The notes under the pieces: model-generated
Seen by the model: only the letters and a program-made list of their open reading frames with translations
What the model was told of the DNA's origin: nothing
The model's database searches: none
Source: WHSW01 sp963722175
GTDB taxonomy: Bacteria; Actinomycetota; Thermoleophilia; Solirubrobacterales; 70-9
Direction of reading: 5' to 3'
NCBI GenBank assembly: GCA_963722175.1
Contig: CAVRKA010000004.1
Location: 868,001 to 932,000 of the forward strand
Length of the DNA: 64,000 bases
Made by a program: the position numbers and the translations under genes
In this document: positions 8,236 through 16,514 of the stretch, one piece after another
How positions within the stretch are numbered: the first letter of the stretch is position 1
Layout of the letters: every line of letters starts with the position of its first letter

Positions 8236-8907
8236 CTAGCCGGCGCACAGAGCTTCCGCGATCCGCCAGTCGGACTCGTCGTCGATGTCCCAGGCCTCAT
8301 CGCGCTCCACCGGGAACAGCAGCGGGCGCTCGCCGATCCGCCTCCCGGTGCGGCTGAGGGTCGCGGCGTCGAACAGGTAGAGGCACGAGTTCTCCTCCAT
8401 CACCGGCTCCAGGTCCTGGGTTCGCAGGAGGACGTCCGGATCGTGGTTGACCGGCTCGCCGTGCGGGGTCCACAGACGTGCCTGCAGCGGGGTGACCGTG
8501 AACAGCGAGTCGTGTTCGTCGCGACGCTCCGCAAACGCGGCGATCGCGGCGCGGATCGTCTCCCTTCGAAGCAGCGGGTTAGTGCTGTGGGTCTGCAGGT
8601 AGAAGTCGGCGTCGACGACCGAGACGTCGTGGGCGAGGACGGCGGTCATCGGCACCTCGCCACCGAGCAGCTCCTCTGGCCGATCGATGATGCGCACCGC
8701 CGGGAACGAGGATGAGACGTCGTCCTTGATCAGCTCGCTGTCGGTGTCGATCACGACCTCGGCGATCTCGGGGCAGGCGAGCAGCGACTCGACGATGTGG
8801 TGGAACAGCGGCTTGCCGCACAGCGGCCGATAGTTCTTCCCCGGCACCCGCTCGCTGCTGTGGCGCATCGGCACGAGCGCGACGATCCGGGCCGGTGGCT
8901 CAGTCAT
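8236..8907 (-). CDS. Acylneuraminate cytidylyltransferase-family protein (CMP-sugar synthetase-like)
   Basis: 223 aa. The N-terminal LVPMRHSSERVPGKNYRPL with CGKPLFHHIVE is the nucleotide-binding signature of the NeuA/KdsB/PseF cytidylyltransferases, and DADFYLQTHSTNPLLRRETI follows the family core. It activates an acidic sugar with CTP, giving a CMP-sugar donor. No NeuB-type synthase is present in the window, so the sugar cannot be named. It overlaps the cyclase-family gene by 8 nt and is the last gene of the minus-strand operon starting at 10481. Confidence 0.85.
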   Translation of the reverse strand: MTEPPARIVALVPMRHSSERVPGKNYRPLCGKPLFHHIVESLLACPEIAEVVIDTDSELIKDDVSSSFPAVRIIDRPEELLGGEVPMTAVLAHDVSVVDADFYLQTHSTNPLLRRETIRAAIAAFAERRDEHDSLFTVTPLQARLWTPHGEPVNHDPDVLLRTQDLEPVMEENSCLYLFDAATLSRTGRRIGERPLLFPVERDEAWDIDDESDWRIAEALCAG

Positions 8908-9517
8908 CCAGCGCTCGCAGGACCGCTCGCGCGGGAGCAGCCTCGCGTCCGGCGAGCCGCAGCGGCAGGCAGATCAGCTCGTAGCGGCCGGGGGCAACCC
9001 CCGCGAGCCACAGTCCCTCGAGGATCGTCACCCCGCCGCGAAACAGGACCAGGTGGGTGTCGAGCGGGTCGCCGAACCGCTGGATCGAGAGGTAGTCGAT
9101 CCCGACCAGCTTCACCCCGCGCTCGACCAGCCACTCCGCCCCGCTCAGGGTCAGCGCCGCGTAGTCGGTCGCAAACGGCGGCTCGCGCAGCTCCGCGCGG
9201 GCCGAGTTGCGCGTCCGCAGCAGCACCCTGCGGGCATCCGCGGGCAGCTCGATCGTGGCGAGCAGGTCGGCGTCGAGCTCGTCGGCTTCGCCGGTATCGA
9301 CCACGACGACCTCGCCGAGCCCGGTGGCGAGGTCGTAGTCGTCCATCGTCGGCGCCGCGGCGATCATGTGGGAGGGGGCATCGAGGTGGGTGCCGGTGTG
9401 GACGTCCATCCGCAGCTCGGAGACGTCCGCCTCGGCGCCGTCCGCGAGCGATTGCAGCGAGGTCAGCGATGCACCGGGGCTCTCGGGCCAGACGGGAAGC
9501 CGGTCGGAGACCGGCAT
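8900..9517 (-). CDS. Cyclase-family metal-dependent hydrolase (kynurenine formamidase-like)
   Basis: 205 aa from ATG 9517. The family motif HxGTHxDxPxH is seen as HTGTHLDAPSH at 40-50, which supplies the metal ligands. The preceding in-frame codons read ELIDIS, exactly how the family usually begins, but the only near-cognate start there is CTG 9532; the true start may be upstream of the ATG and coupled to the glycosyltransferase stop at 9534. Family members hydrolyse amides or lactone-type rings. A role in the glycan pathway is inferred only from its neighbours. Confidence 0.82.
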   Translation of the reverse strand: MPVSDRLPVWPESPGASLTSLQSLADGAEADVSELRMDVHTGTHLDAPSHMIAAAPTMDDYDLATGLGEVVVVDTGEADELDADLLATIELPADARRVLLRTRNSARAELREPPFATDYAALTLSGAEWLVERGVKLVGIDYLSIQRFGDPLDTHLVLFRGGVTILEGLWLAGVAPGRYELICLPLRLAGREAAPARAVLRALDD

Positions 9518-9533
9518 CGAGATGTCGATCAGC

Positions 9534-10481
9534 TCACCGATGCGTGGTGGTCTCGTAGTCGATCGCGTTCCCCGTCGGCGGATGGAACTCCGCGCCCGCG
9601 TTGGCCTCCGGCGGGTAGTAGAACCGGCGCCGCAGCGACTCGGTGACCGGGCCGCTCTGCGAGAACCCCCGCAGGGTTCCGTAGAACTGGGCGCTGCGGA
9701 AGGCCAGGATGTCGATCATGTGGCTGCCGAGCTGCTGCTCGCGGCGAGCCGCGGACAGGTCCTTGACGATGTTCGCGAGCCCGAGCCGGATCGCCGTCCC
9801 CGTGCGCAGGCTCTGGCCCGGATAGATCTCGCGGTGGGCGATCGCCTCGCGCCGGTAGCGGTTGACGACCTGGGCGAAGGACTCGTCGTGGACGTGGACC
9901 ACGGGGGCGTCGGCGGCGTAGGCGAGCGAGTAGCCGCGCCCGGTGATCGACTTCGCCCACGCGAGGTCCTCGAGGCCGGTGAGCCGCTCGTCGTAGGGCT
10001 GCTCGCGCCACAGCTCGCGGCGGATCGCGGCGTTGGCGTTGTTGCAGAAGGGGTGCTCGCGGTCGCGGCGCGAGCGGTTCGGGAACCACTGCTCGAGCAG
10101 GCGGCGCTCCGAGAAGCGTCCGCCCGGGGGCACGGTCTGGCGGCCGAAGCTCAGCCCGACCTCGGCCTGCTCGAGCGGGTCGAGCAGCCGCTCGAGCCAG
10201 TCGTCGAAGATCGGGTACACGTGGGCGGAGGCGATCACGACGACGTCGGCCTCGGTCGCCTCGATCCCGCGGTTGAGGGCGCGGCCGAACGAGAACTCCT
10301 CGCGGGCGATCGAGACGACCTCGCAGTCGAACGCCTCGGCGATCGAGACGGTCGCGTCGGTCGATCCGGAATCGACCAGGATCAGCTCGTCCGGCGCGAG
10401 CGTCTGGTGGCGGATCCCCGTCAGCAGGCGACCGATATGGGCCTCCTCGTTGAAGGCGCGGATCACGATGGCGACGCTCAT
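9534..10481 (-). CDS. Glycosyltransferase family 2 (GT-A fold)
   Basis: 315 aa. The N-terminal GT-A core is clear: MSVAIVIRAFNEEAHIGRLL, LILVDSGSTDATVSIAE, and a DXD-like region around IASAHVYPIFDDWLE. Later comes LTGLEDLAWAKSITGRGY, the ED acceptor/catalytic region of GT2 enzymes. It transfers a sugar to the growing glycan at the cytoplasmic face. It is the first gene of an operon with the cyclase-family protein and the cytidylyltransferase; the 16-nt gap to the ATG of the next gene suggests coupling. Confidence 0.9.
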   Translation of the reverse strand: MSVAIVIRAFNEEAHIGRLLTGIRHQTLAPDELILVDSGSTDATVSIAEAFDCEVVSIAREEFSFGRALNRGIEATEADVVVIASAHVYPIFDDWLERLLDPLEQAEVGLSFGRQTVPPGGRFSERRLLEQWFPNRSRRDREHPFCNNANAAIRRELWREQPYDERLTGLEDLAWAKSITGRGYSLAYAADAPVVHVHDESFAQVVNRYRREAIAHREIYPGQSLRTGTAIRLGLANIVKDLSAARREQQLGSHMIDILAFRSAQFYGTLRGFSQSGPVTESLRRRFYYPPEANAGAEFHPPTGNAIDYETTTHR

Positions 10482-10533
10482 GGGCAGCTCCGCGGAGACT
10501 ACGTGAACCGGTAACCGAGGTTCAACCTGTTGC

Positions 10534-10539
10534 TAGCCT
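10534..10539 (+). promoter_or_regulatory. -10 box TAGCCT upstream of sulfotransferase
   Basis: TAGCCT within the TTGCTAGCCTGCC context. The predicted start of transcription near 10546 leaves a leader of about 29 nt before ATG 10575. Confidence 0.4.
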
Positions 10540-10574
10540 GCCGAAACGGTGGGCCCAAGCGCTCCCTGACGACC

Positions 10575-11309
10575 ATGCTCATAGTCAGCAACGCTCCCTT
10601 CAAGACCGGTTCCACGTGGCTGGAACGAATCGTCAGGCAGATGGTCGACTCGAAGCCTGACACGAGGCCGATCCCCGACCGGTTCCGCAATACCGACTGG
10701 GTGCATCGATCCGTGCGCGCGGAGCTCTTCGAGCAGTTCCTCCTCGAGGTTGACGTGGCGAAGCACGACTATCTGTCGCAGAACCACACGCGGGACCCCG
10801 AGGCGCGAAAGGTGTTGCTCGCCGACGACCGCGTGCGGGTGCTGAACATGACCCGCGACATTCGCGACGTGCTCGTCTCGGCGTACTTCCACGATCAGCG
10901 CCACGGCCGCGCCAAGGGAGAGATCGCCGACTACTGGCAGAAGCTCGGCCGCCGCCGCGTGCAGCAGGTGCTGGCACATCACCGGCTCTGGAACACGGGC
11001 CACGCGCAGGTCTTCGTCACCTCGTACGAGGCGTTGCAGGCTTCCTTCACGGCGCAGATCGAGGCTCTGGCGGCGTTCATCGGGGTCGATGACGTCGATC
11101 CGGAGCAGCTCGCCGAAGCAACGAGCTTCTCGAGCATGCGCCGCCCTGGGCCCAAGCCGCATCAGCGCAAGGGGATCGTCGGCGACTGGCGCAACCACCT
11201 GTCGCCGGAGATCCTCGACGAGCTCGCCGAGATCGTGGCGTCCCCGTCCGCCGCGGCGCCGCCGTCGGACTCCGCCCCGGCGCCGGCGTCGGAACCGGTA
11301 ACGAGCTAG
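10575..11309 (+). CDS. Sulfotransferase domain protein
   Basis: 244 aa from ATG 10575; an in-frame TTG at 10530 would add 15 unconvincing residues. The PAPS-binding 5'-phosphosulfate loop is APFKTGSTWL (K10 to L16), the 3'-phosphate motif is NMTRDIRDVLVSAYFH at 91-106, and RKGIVGDWRNHLSPE near the C-terminus is the conserved RKGxxGDWK-like segment. It transfers a sulfate from PAPS to a hydroxyl, most likely of the surface glycan. The TAG stop is also part of the -10 box of the next gene. A second, frameshifted sulfotransferase lies at 15725. Confidence 0.87.
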   Translation: MLIVSNAPFKTGSTWLERIVRQMVDSKPDTRPIPDRFRNTDWVHRSVRAELFEQFLLEVDVAKHDYLSQNHTRDPEARKVLLADDRVRVLNMTRDIRDVLVSAYFHDQRHGRAKGEIADYWQKLGRRRVQQVLAHHRLWNTGHAQVFVTSYEALQASFTAQIEALAAFIGVDDVDPEQLAEATSFSSMRRPGPKPHQRKGIVGDWRNHLSPEILDELAEIVASPSAAAPPSDSAPAPASEPVTS

Positions 11310-11312
11310 CCT
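11307..11312 (+). promoter_or_regulatory. -10 box TAGCCT overlapping a stop codon
   Basis: The TAG stop of the sulfotransferase forms the first half of TAGCCT. ATG 11323 begins 10 nt later, so the transcript would have a leader of only a few nucleotides. Confidence 0.45.
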
Positions 11313-11322
11313 GCTGAGCGCG

Positions 11323-12240
11323 ATGGCCGTTGAAATGAACGCAAAGCCGATGCCGGCGAGGATGATCTCCGGCCACCCGGCGTTCGGGGGCCCGTGGTAC
11401 TACGAGATGGAGCTCGCCCCCGGCCTGTTCTCAGCCGGTCGCGAGCAGCGCTCGGTTGCTCAGACGCGTGAGCTGCTGCGCCGCACCGACGTGACCGGCG
11501 CCCGCTGCCTGGACCTCGGCATGCAGGAGGGTCTGGTCACGACGCTCCTGGCCCGGCGCGGAGGCGCCGAGGTGGTCGGTTACGACCGGGCCCTGCGGAG
11601 CGGCCGCCTCGCCCTGGTCCAGTCGGCGCTCGGCGTCGAGTTCGACCTGGTCGGCGGGATGAAGCTCCAGGACCTGCCCGCGGCGGTGCAGGGGGCGTTC
11701 GACGTGGTCGTCTTCTCCGGCGTCCTCTACCACATGCTCGATCCGATCGCGGGCCTGGCGACCGTGCGCGGGCTGGTCCGCGACGGCGGCATCTGCCTGG
11801 TCGAGACGATGGTCAGCGCCGAGCGGTCGGACTCGATGTTCTTCAACGTCAAGGGCAACGTCAGCAAGTGGAGCCTGTGGCTGATCACCCCGCAGCTGCT
11901 CGACTACATCCTGCGATTCCTGCGCTTCGAACCGCTCGACGTCGTCTACCTCGGCCCGCCCGGCCGGGTCGCGATCGCCTGCCGCGCGATTCCCGACACG
12001 GTCGCGGAGCCCGACGACGACTGGATCGGCAGCGAGTACTACGAGCGCGACATGGCCGAGTACCTCGACTGGGGCAGGGTCGCGTCGGACCTGCCCGAGG
12101 TCCCCTACGACGACTCCCGCGCCGGCCTGGTCCGGCGCGGCCCGGGCCCCGCGATCGACGTCGCCGCCTCGATCGACGCCACCGATCGGCTCGAGGTCGA
12201 GCCGAGCCAGGCTCGGTTGGAGTTCGGCGCCACCGACTAG
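11323..12240 (+). CDS. SAM-dependent methyltransferase (CmoB/DUF1698-like fold)
   Basis: 305 aa. Motif I is CLDLGMQEGLVTTLLARRGG at about 62-81, with acidic motif II VVGYDRAL and VVVFSGVLYHMLDPIAGL, the layout of the Methyltransf_9 (DUF1698) type. The last 70 residues are less conserved (SEYYERDMAEYLDWGRVASD). The substrate is unknown; the context is glycan modification. It is followed closely by a glycosyltransferase and a further methyltransferase on the same strand. Confidence 0.85.
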   Translation: MAVEMNAKPMPARMISGHPAFGGPWYYEMELAPGLFSAGREQRSVAQTRELLRRTDVTGARCLDLGMQEGLVTTLLARRGGAEVVGYDRALRSGRLALVQSALGVEFDLVGGMKLQDLPAAVQGAFDVVVFSGVLYHMLDPIAGLATVRGLVRDGGICLVETMVSAERSDSMFFNVKGNVSKWSLWLITPQLLDYILRFLRFEPLDVVYLGPPGRVAIACRAIPDTVAEPDDDWIGSEYYERDMAEYLDWGRVASDLPEVPYDDSRAGLVRRGPGPAIDVAASIDATDRLEVEPSQARLEFGATD

Positions 12241-12254
12241 CAGCCGGCCTGCTG

Positions 12255-13346
12255 GTGCGCGGGACCGCGAGCAACGAGGGCGAGCCGCTGCGCGTCGCCT
12301 TCTTCGCGATGTTCCCCGTCGACAACGTCGCCACCCGCGTCTTCTGCGCCTGGCCGGTCGACCACGGAGAGGCGCTCGGGGTCAGCGGGCGGCTCTTCGT
12401 CCCATCGGGACCGGACCTGCACGCCCGCATGAACGCCCGGGGCGGGCCGATGCGACGGCTGCGGATGATCGTCTACTGGTATGCGATCGTCTTCCCGCGC
12501 CGGCTCTGGCAGATCTTCCGGGCCCGCCGCTTCGACGTCGCCCTCATCCAGCGGGGCCTGCTGCACCCGAAGTCGCTGCCGCTGCTCGAACGGCTCCTGG
12601 CGAGGCTCGGGCCACCGATCGTCTATCACCTGGACGACGCGCTCTGGGTGCTGCGGCCGCGCGCCTATCGCACCCGGGTCAGGCTCGCGAGGCAGGTGAT
12701 AACCGGGAGCGAGACGGTCGTCGCGTTCGCCCGCGCGGCCGGGGCGACGGTCTCGATCCTGGAGTATCCGGTCGACGCGAGGCGCTATCCGCTGCGCGAG
12801 CACGCCGACCGCGACCCCGTCCGGATCGGCTGGGTCGGGTCACGGCCCGAGGCATACCTGGCCCCCGCGCTGCCCGGAGTCGTTGAGGCCTGCCGTCGCA
12901 CCGGCGCCCGGTTGACGATCCTCTCCGCCACGCGACCGGCCTCCCTGGGCCCGGTCGACCAGTTCCTGGACTGGGTGCCCTGGACGCTCGACGGAGCGCT
13001 CGAGGCGATGGCGGAGCTCGACATCGGGATCCTGCCCCTCGAGGACTCCGAGCTGCACCGGGGCAAGGAGCCGTTCAAGCTCAAGGAGTACATGGCCTGC
13101 GGGCTCCCGGTGGTCGCCTCGCCCGTCGGTCAGATCCCGGCGGCGATGACCGAGGGGCGCGAGGGCCTGTTCGCGCGCGACCAGCGCGAGTGGGCCGCGC
13201 AGCTGATCCGCCTGATCGAGGCGCCCGACCTGCGGGCGCGAATGGGGGCGGCCGCCCGTGCCCTGGTCGTCGAGCGCTACGCGCTGGACCGTCAGATGGG
13301 CGAGCTGGGCAGGGTGCTCGACTCGGCCGCCCGCGCCTCCACGTAA
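12255..13346 (+). CDS. Glycosyltransferase family 4-like protein
   Basis: 363 aa with GTG 12255 as the nearest in-frame start after the upstream stop. The N-terminal half (LRVAFFAMFPVDNVATRVF) and the membrane-edge segment MRRLRMIVYWYAIVFPRRLW precede IVYHLDDALWVLRPRAYR. The C-terminal half has RIGWVGSRPEAYLAPALP and the donor-site segment KEPFKLKEYMACGLPVVASPVGQ. It should add a sugar from an NDP donor to the glycan. Plus-strand cluster with the methyltransferases on both sides. Confidence 0.86.
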   Translation: MRGTASNEGEPLRVAFFAMFPVDNVATRVFCAWPVDHGEALGVSGRLFVPSGPDLHARMNARGGPMRRLRMIVYWYAIVFPRRLWQIFRARRFDVALIQRGLLHPKSLPLLERLLARLGPPIVYHLDDALWVLRPRAYRTRVRLARQVITGSETVVAFARAAGATVSILEYPVDARRYPLREHADRDPVRIGWVGSRPEAYLAPALPGVVEACRRTGARLTILSATRPASLGPVDQFLDWVPWTLDGALEAMAELDIGILPLEDSELHRGKEPFKLKEYMACGLPVVASPVGQIPAAMTEGREGLFARDQREWAAQLIRLIEAPDLRARMGAAARALVVERYALDRQMGELGRVLDSAARAST

Positions 13347-13359
13347 GCGAGCCAGACGC

Positions 13360-14067
13360 GTGTTCGACTTCATCCGCAAGCCGCTGCTCTGGAACGCATG
13401 GGAGGAGGGCCTGGATCGCGAGATCGGGCAGATCAAGGGTTTCAGGCTCAAGAGCGCCCAGGACCTGGCCGTATACGCGCAGCTGCGGGGCGCGCGACGG
13501 ATGCAGATCGCCGAGATCGGGTCAGGCTACTCGAGGCTGCTTCCCGCGCTGGCGAAGAGCAACGATTGCATCGCGGTCGAGAAGTTCGAGGGCAAGGGCA
13601 CCGGACCAACCCGCGAGCACGAGATCGAGGGGGTTCGCAGGGTCCACGCCTACCTCGGCGAGAACAGCCCGGAGCTTCCGTCCGCCTCTCTGGACGTCGT
13701 CTTCTCGGTCTCGGTGGTGGAGCACGTCGCCGCCGACGGGATGCGGGTCCTCGCCGCGTTCCACCGGGACCAGCTGCGGATCCTGAGGCCTGGAGGCAGA
13801 TTCATCCACGCGATCGACGAGTACCTGGTGGACGAGCCCGACCAGCCCACCCGCCAGCGGTTCGAGGCCTACCGCCGCTGGGTCGCCGACTCGCCCGGCG
13901 TCGAACCTGTCGGAGACGTCTACGACGGGCCCTGCAGGTTCAGCTGCGACCTCGTGACCAACCCCGACAACGTCATGCACCGGTGGGGACAGATGGAACC
14001 GAGTCTGGACAGGCTGCGCCAGACGGCTCAGTGCGTCTCCGTACTGGTCGCGGGGCGCAAGCTCTAG
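13360..14067 (+). CDS. Class I SAM-dependent methyltransferase-like protein
   Basis: 235 aa from GTG 13360 (VFDFIRKPLLWNAWEEG), 13 nt after the glycosyltransferase stop. Motif I is QIAEIGSGYSRLLPAL, followed by IAVEKFEGKG, then DVVFSVSVVEHVAADGMRVL and LRILRPGGRFIHAIDEYL, the usual motif order. The substrate is unknown. Its TAG stop shares the palindrome CTAG with the stop of the convergent FkbM gene. Confidence 0.82.
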   Translation: MFDFIRKPLLWNAWEEGLDREIGQIKGFRLKSAQDLAVYAQLRGARRMQIAEIGSGYSRLLPALAKSNDCIAVEKFEGKGTGPTREHEIEGVRRVHAYLGENSPELPSASLDVVFSVSVVEHVAADGMRVLAAFHRDQLRILRPGGRFIHAIDEYLVDEPDQPTRQRFEAYRRWVADSPGVEPVGDVYDGPCRFSCDLVTNPDNVMHRWGQMEPSLDRLRQTAQCVSVLVAGRKL

Positions 14068-14903
14068 GTCGGATTCGGGTCGGGGCGCAGGATCAGATCG
14101 ACCCATCCGCGGCCCCGCTTGTCCTGGGCGACCACGTGGGCGAGGAACTCGTCGATCTCCTCCGCACCGATCGCGATCGAGAACAGCGACTCGAGTGAGG
14201 AGGTCCCGAACCGCACCCGGGCCGGGAACTCCGCAATCTCGTAGCGCTGCACGATGTAGGCGAGGAGCTCACCGGGGTCGGTCCCCTGCGAGCGCAGCCA
14301 GTCCGGTGCGAACTCCATCTTCAGCATCCACTCCGGCGAATCCCGTAGCCACGGCTCGAGCCCCTCGAGCACCTGGCGCTCGAACCCCTGGGTGTCGACC
14401 TTGAAGAACGTCGGCCCCTGAACGCTGGCCGCGTCGAGGACCCGGTCCATGCGGACCATCGGCACCTGAATTGCCGGCCAGTCCGCGGACCTGACGCGGT
14501 TGTCGAGGCTGCTCGTCGGGTTGAGGGCGAAGTCGGTCGCGGGCAGCTCTTCGTCGCCGGCGATGGCGGTGATGACATCGGCCGCGGCGAGCTCGTGGCG
14601 CCGGAAGTTTCGCCGCAGCAGGCGCACCAGGCGGGGGTCCGCCTCGACCGCGACGTTGCGGATCGACGGGCAGCTGCGCTTCGCGAGGATCGAGATCAGG
14701 CCGACGTTGGCGCCGATGTCGACGAAGTTGGCGAAGCCCGCCGCACCGATCAGGGGGTAGAGCAGCGACCGCTTTTCTTCGAAGGTCTTGCGCTGCGTGT
14801 ACCACTTGGCGTCGTGCAGGCCCGCGATCACCTCGAGTGAGAGCCCATCGATGTTGACCTCGGTCGACTCGTCGTCGGGCGGGATCAGCTCGTCCGGCTG
14901 CAC
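14064..14903 (-). CDS. FkbM family methyltransferase
   Basis: 279 aa from GTG 14903. FkbM hallmarks: NFVDIGANVGLISILAKRS, VAVEADPRLVRLLRRNF, then TFFKVDTQGFERQVLEGLEP. The start is supported by a TAGCAT box ending 6 nt upstream on the minus strand (leaderless). It probably O-methylates a sugar of the exported glycan. The 3' end overlaps the convergent methyltransferase gene by 4 nt, both stops using one CTAG. Confidence 0.88.
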   Translation of the reverse strand: MQPDELIPPDDESTEVNIDGLSLEVIAGLHDAKWYTQRKTFEEKRSLLYPLIGAAGFANFVDIGANVGLISILAKRSCPSIRNVAVEADPRLVRLLRRNFRRHELAAADVITAIAGDEELPATDFALNPTSSLDNRVRSADWPAIQVPMVRMDRVLDAASVQGPTFFKVDTQGFERQVLEGLEPWLRDSPEWMLKMEFAPDWLRSQGTDPGELLAYIVQRYEIAEFPARVRFGTSSLESLFSIAIGAEEIDEFLAHVVAQDKRGRGWVDLILRPDPNPT

Positions 14904-14909
14904 GGCCTG

Positions 14910-14915
14910 ATGCTA
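14910..14915 (-). promoter_or_regulatory. -10 box TAGCAT, leaderless start for FkbM gene
   Basis: On the minus strand TAGCAT is followed by CAGGCC and GTG 14903. This is the same hexamer and nearly the same spacing as upstream of the exporter ATPase. Confidence 0.5.
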
Positions 14916-15671
14916 GATGCCCGCCGGCTGCTCACGGTTCTCGACCGGCAGCCGGGCTTCGACGTAGAGCGAGCCCGGCTTGTGCTCGCCCCCGGCCTCG
15001 TCGCGGTCGAGGCCGTAGGAGGACCAGCCCGGGATCGCGCTGCGCTCGTCGTCGACCCGTTCGACGCGGTCGAAGCCGGTCCGCTCGAGCAGCGCGGTGA
15101 GGTTCGCCCAGTCGTACATCCACTGGTGGGTCTCGCCCCGCCGGCGGGCGTCGCCGACCACCAGCTTCTCGATCGCCACCGCCATGCCCCGCCGCCCTCG
15201 CGTCGCCGCCGAGTCCCGCCGCACGGCCTGCTCGAGCAGCGCCTCGATCCGCTCGTCGTGGCGCGATCGCTCGACCGGGTCGCCGCAGGCATCGAGGTGA
15301 TCGACGATCGCCCGGCAGAGGCGCTCGAGGTCCGGGACCACGATCCGCTGGACCCCGCCCGGCTTCAGGACGCGGCCAACCTCGCGCATGAGCCGCTCGG
15401 CGTCGGGGCGGTCGAGATGCTCGAGCATGTGCGAGTGATAGACGGCGTCGGCCGACGAGTCGGCGAACGGGATGCCCTTGGTCAGATCGTGGGCGACGAC
15501 GTTGTCGGGGATCGAGCGCAGCCGCGCCCGGCGCTTCCGGCCCAGCGGGCGGACGAGGGCCCGTCCGGCCGGTCCGAGCCGCTTCAGGCGCAGGTACGGT
15601 GACCAGTCGACGTTGATCACGTCGGGGCTGTCGCTCGTCTTCACTCCGCAGCCGAGGTTGAGGATTCTCAT
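14913..15671 (-). CDS. Class I SAM-dependent methyltransferase
   Basis: 252 aa, MRILNLGCGVKTSDSPDVIN at the very N-terminus as SAM motif I, then VNVDWSPYLRLKRLG. DAVYHSHMLEHLDRPDAERL and GRVLKPGGVQRIVVPDLERL are the Methyltransf_11-type later motifs. Such proteins are frequent in glycan clusters. The gene is divergent from the broken sulfotransferase gene; its end lies within the promoter of the FkbM gene. Confidence 0.86.
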   Translation of the reverse strand: MRILNLGCGVKTSDSPDVINVDWSPYLRLKRLGPAGRALVRPLGRKRRARLRSIPDNVVAHDLTKGIPFADSSADAVYHSHMLEHLDRPDAERLMREVGRVLKPGGVQRIVVPDLERLCRAIVDHLDACGDPVERSRHDERIEALLEQAVRRDSAATRGRRGMAVAIEKLVVGDARRRGETHQWMYDWANLTALLERTGFDRVERVDDERSAIPGWSSYGLDRDEAGGEHKPGSLYVEARLPVENREQPAGI

Positions 15672-15724
15672 GCGAGGATGTGATCGGTTGGCGAGGGCGG
15701 TGGCACCAGGTGAGGGGAAGCAAG

Positions 15725-16514
15725 GTGAGATACCACGTCATCACGTTCCACAAGTGCGGGTCGACCTGGGTGCGTCGCCTGTTTCGCTACCTCGCCAAGC
15801 AGGAGGGCCTCAACGTATGGGTCAACATGGACAATCCCGGCGCACTGAACCAGAATGTCGACCGCGGCGCTTCCGGCACGGTGATGCTCTATGCGGTTGG
15901 CCCAGCCGTCCCTGGACGCCAAGTCCGAGCACGATCGGCGTCGCATGCCGGGGGAGAAGACAGTGGTCTTCGTCCGCGACCCCAAGGATGCGCTCGTCTC
16001 TCAGTACTGGTCGTGGCGAAACTCGCACCGGCTGAACACCGATGAGATGGATCGCACCCGCCGGGTTCTGCGGGACGTCGGCCTCAGGGAGGGTCTCACC
16101 CACCTGATCGATGAGGACCTGGTGGCCTTCTGCCGCGGGATCCGCCCGTGGTACGCCGATCTGACCGACGACCATCTGCGCATCGTCAAGTACGAGTCCC
16201 TGCTGTCGAGGTTCCCGGGCGAGATGCGTGGCGCCCTCACCCATCTGGGCCTGCCCGTCAGGGCGGGAGTCGTGCGTCGGATGCAGGAGCGGCATTCGTT
16301 CCAGTCCTCGACCAAGGGTCGAGCCGCCGGCGTCGAAGATCGGTCGAGTCAGCTGCGCAAGGGGGTCGAGGGTGACTGGATCAACTACTTCGACGCCGAC
16401 CTCGCGGCCAGGTTCGACGCCGCCTACGGGGACGTCTGCGACCGCCTGGGCTATCAGCGTGCCGGCGAGGGGCCTTCTTTGCGGCCTGTAAGGTCGCGGA
16501 GACGGGACGTATGA
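15725..16514 (+). pseudogene. Sulfotransferase gene with a +1 frameshift
   Basis: Two reading frames together spell one sulfotransferase. From GTG 15725 (with GAGGGG about 7 nt upstream) the first frame gives VRYHVITFHKCGSTWVRRLF, the PAPS 5'-phosphosulfate loop, and continues sensibly to about VMLYA near 15895. The rest follows in the frame of 15891: KTVVFVRDPKDALVSQYWSW (3'-phosphate motif) and LRKGVEGDWINYFDADL, ending at TGA 16514. One extra base (or two missing) lies between about 15890 and 15915. It may be a true pseudogene, a sequencing error or a recoded gene. The stop overlaps the sigma-factor start by ATGA. Confidence 0.8.
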
